Source: JBJXFK01 sp046155505 (lineage in GTDB: Bacteria > Planctomycetota > Phycisphaerae > UBA1845 > Fen-1342). From it: 15,397 nt of DNA. Location: positions 1 through 15,397 of the forward strand of contig JBJXFK010000030.1 of NCBI GenBank assembly GCA_046155505.1. Reading direction: 5' to 3'. Below the pieces are notes generated by a model. The model ran no database searches. It was given only the letters and a program-made list of their open reading frames with translations, and was not told the origin of the DNA. Positions 15,097 to 15,397 of this stretch are shown piece by piece; positions within the stretch are counted from its first letter, which is position 1; every line of letters begins with the position of its first letter. Both the position numbers and the translations under genes were made by a program.

Positions 15097-15397
15097 ATGC
15101 ACGTTCGCCTGATCAAGACGTTCACGTTCGAAGCGGCCCACAGCCTCCCGTCATTTCCCGAAGGCCACAAGTGCCGCCGCCTGCACGGGCACAGCTTCCG
15201 CGTGGAGATTTGCGTCGCCGGCGAAATCGATCCCGCCCGTGGCTATCTTGTCGACTACGGCGACATCAAAGCCGCGTGCGAGCCGCTGCGCAAGCGACTC
15301 GATCACTATCACCTCAACGACATCGAGGGATTGTCGAATCCGACGTCGGAGATGATCGCAATCTGGATCTGGGATCGCCTACGGCCCTCGCTGCCGC
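15097..15397 (+). CDS. queD: 6-carboxy-5,6,7,8-tetrahydropterin synthase (QueD), 5' part
   Basis: The first 100 codons of a 6-pyruvoyl-tetrahydropterin-synthase family gene that leaves the window. The enzyme makes 6-carboxytetrahydropterin from dihydroneopterin triphosphate in queuosine/7-deazaguanine synthesis. Zinc ligands His15 (FEAAHSLP), His30 and His32 (RLHGHSF) are present, and Cys26 (EGHKCRRL) is the catalytic cysteine. LDHYHLND (68-75) and NPTSEMIAIWIWD (81-93) are also conserved. The wording FEAAHxLP...EGHKCxRLHGHSF is like that of E. coli QueD, so QueD is favoured over eukaryote-type PTPS. ATG 15097 is 37 bases after the cupin stop; only a weak AAGAG lies upstream. Confidence 0.93.
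   Translation, partial: MHVRLIKTFTFEAAHSLPSFPEGHKCRRLHGHSFRVEICVAGEIDPARGYLVDYGDIKAACEPLRKRLDHYHLNDIEGLSNPTSEMIAIWIWDRLRPSLP

Overview
The window looks like a chromosomal segment of a high-GC bacterium, most probably a planctomycete (Planctomycetota). This is an inference from gene content and repeat style, not from a marker gene. The pointers are a membrane-anchored squalene-cyclase-repeat protein that lacks the cyclase motif, secreted HEAT-like proteins, a non-mevalonate IspG, and spacers littered with short palindromic and heptamer repeats. Two sampled 60-base lines of housekeeping-type genes are 63-68% GC, while two sampled lines of the TIR-like gene are about 48-50%.

Left part (1-4600). 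The 5' end of a secreted-protein gene leaves the window on the minus strand, with a TTG start and a good ribosome binding site. It is followed by a GNAT acetyltransferase (minus). Then comes an accessory block: a DNA methyltransferase and, 9 bases on, a protein with restriction-endonuclease character (both plus), facing a minus-strand gene that joins a predicted winged-helix region to a C-terminal TIR/deoxyribosyltransferase-like domain. I read these as a type II restriction-modification pair and a neighbouring candidate nucleotide- or NAD-targeting defence effector.

Middle part (4752-7735). Three minus-strand genes are packed end to end: an AAA/RecF-like ATPase, a DUF4276 (TOPRIM-like) protein overlapping it by a GTGA, and ispG starting 3 bases after the DUF4276 stop. 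The ATPase/DUF4276 pair resembles two-gene ATPase + TOPRIM defence systems (OLD, PARIS and AbiL type), yet it appears translationally and transcriptionally tied to an essential isoprenoid gene. Defence-like modules therefore lie on both sides of ispG, and this is the most interesting region.

Right-middle part (7794-13691). A minus-strand run encodes cell-envelope proteins: a secreted HEAT-like protein, a membrane-anchored purple-acid-phosphatase-like phosphoesterase that overlaps it by GTGA, and the squalene-cyclase-repeat protein. A 33-bp inverted repeat (MITE/REP-like) sits between the last two. A 52-residue membrane peptide (plus) and a 198-residue membrane-anchored protein (minus) converge on a strong bidirectional hairpin terminator and share a GGFxxALxYG motif.

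Right end (14124-15397). ndk, a small cupin gene and the 5' part of queD run on the plus strand. A long hairpin built of 7-base repeats separates ndk from the cupin gene.
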